From the NCBI GenBank assembly GCA_018894595.1, contig JAHIPN010000289.1, forward strand, positions 1 through 12,224: a stretch of DNA of 12,224 nt. The letters run 5' to 3'. Below are positions 12,051 through 12,224 of the stretch, piece by piece. A model generated the notes under the pieces. That model was not told the DNA's origin. It searched no databases and worked only from the letters and a program-made list of their open reading frames with translations. Numbering within the stretch: position 1 is the first letter of the stretch; each line of letters begins with the position of its first letter. Origin of the DNA: a bacterium (GTDB lineage Bacteria > Atribacterota > JS1 > SB-45 > 34-128). A program made the translations under genes and the position numbers.

Positions 12051-12073
12051 AGGGGACAACGGTTCTCTGTTCC
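12051..12073. repeat. REP-like element end abutting the broken tRNA
   Basis: AGGGGACAACGGTTCTCTG begins where the tRNA ends and resembles the arm at 4542-4600 (AGGGGACGGTTGTTTGGC on its complement). The other arm is not seen before the window ends, and 12074-12224 shows no gene I can support. Confidence 0.4.
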
Positions 12074-12224
12074 ATTGTATAATTCTGATTAGCTTTGCAA
12101 AAGTTATATCTTTCGATAGATTACATTAATATTTTTAGGCCAGAATTTTATCGAATTTTTCTATAGTTATAGCTGGGACGGAAGAAAAGGAAATAGCGGT
12201 TAGCTTATGCAAATTTGTGGAAGC

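Overview
The window is AT-rich bacterial accessory DNA in which nearly every gene lies on the minus strand. Lipobox signal peptides, classical Shine-Dalgarno sites (AAAGGAG-type), intrinsic terminators and glycine riboswitches suggest a low-GC anaerobe of the Firmicutes or Atribacterota kind. The phylum is a guess; no housekeeping gene fixes it.

Layout, left to right. (1) 1-3500: a degenerate repeat, then a small HTH gene, a secreted Rap1a/Tai-like protein, the 5' end of a ParA-type ATPase, a small coiled-coil protein, a cytoplasmic HExxH metallopeptidase, a YodC-like protein, and the broken C-terminal end of a tyrosine recombinase. A ~28-bp repeat (core TATTCTGAGCGA) lies beside four of these. 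(2) 3600-6720: a 3-kb unit bounded by a 70-bp perfect direct repeat. It holds a frameshifted lipoprotein gene, two paralogous lipoprotein genes, a gene fragment, and a leader in which a tandem-aptamer glycine riboswitch is followed by a c-di-GMP-I (GEMM)-like aptamer. (3) 6720-11930: three more lipoprotein genes (one unknown, one HExxH metallopeptidase, one caspase/gingipain-like protein with Ig-like and NTF2-like domains), a 5'-truncated lipoprotein paralogue, and two more glycine riboswitches, one missing half of its second aptamer. (4) 11930-12224: a terminator and the 3' half of a tRNA (probably tRNA-Asn) broken in the anticodon loop, next to a REP-like sequence.

Reading: this looks like an integration hotspot beside a tRNA gene, with recombinase debris, repeated boundaries and decayed genes. 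The unusual part is regulatory. Glycine riboswitches normally sit before glycine cleavage or transport genes, but here three copies each precede predicted surface lipoproteins, one of them apparently in series with a second-messenger aptamer. Two copies have similar promoters 26-28 bp upstream of the leader and a terminator that competes with the last aptamer helix, so they look functional as glycine-ON switches. The lipoproteins may form a glycine-responsive surface protein set, but their actual functions are not visible from sequence.
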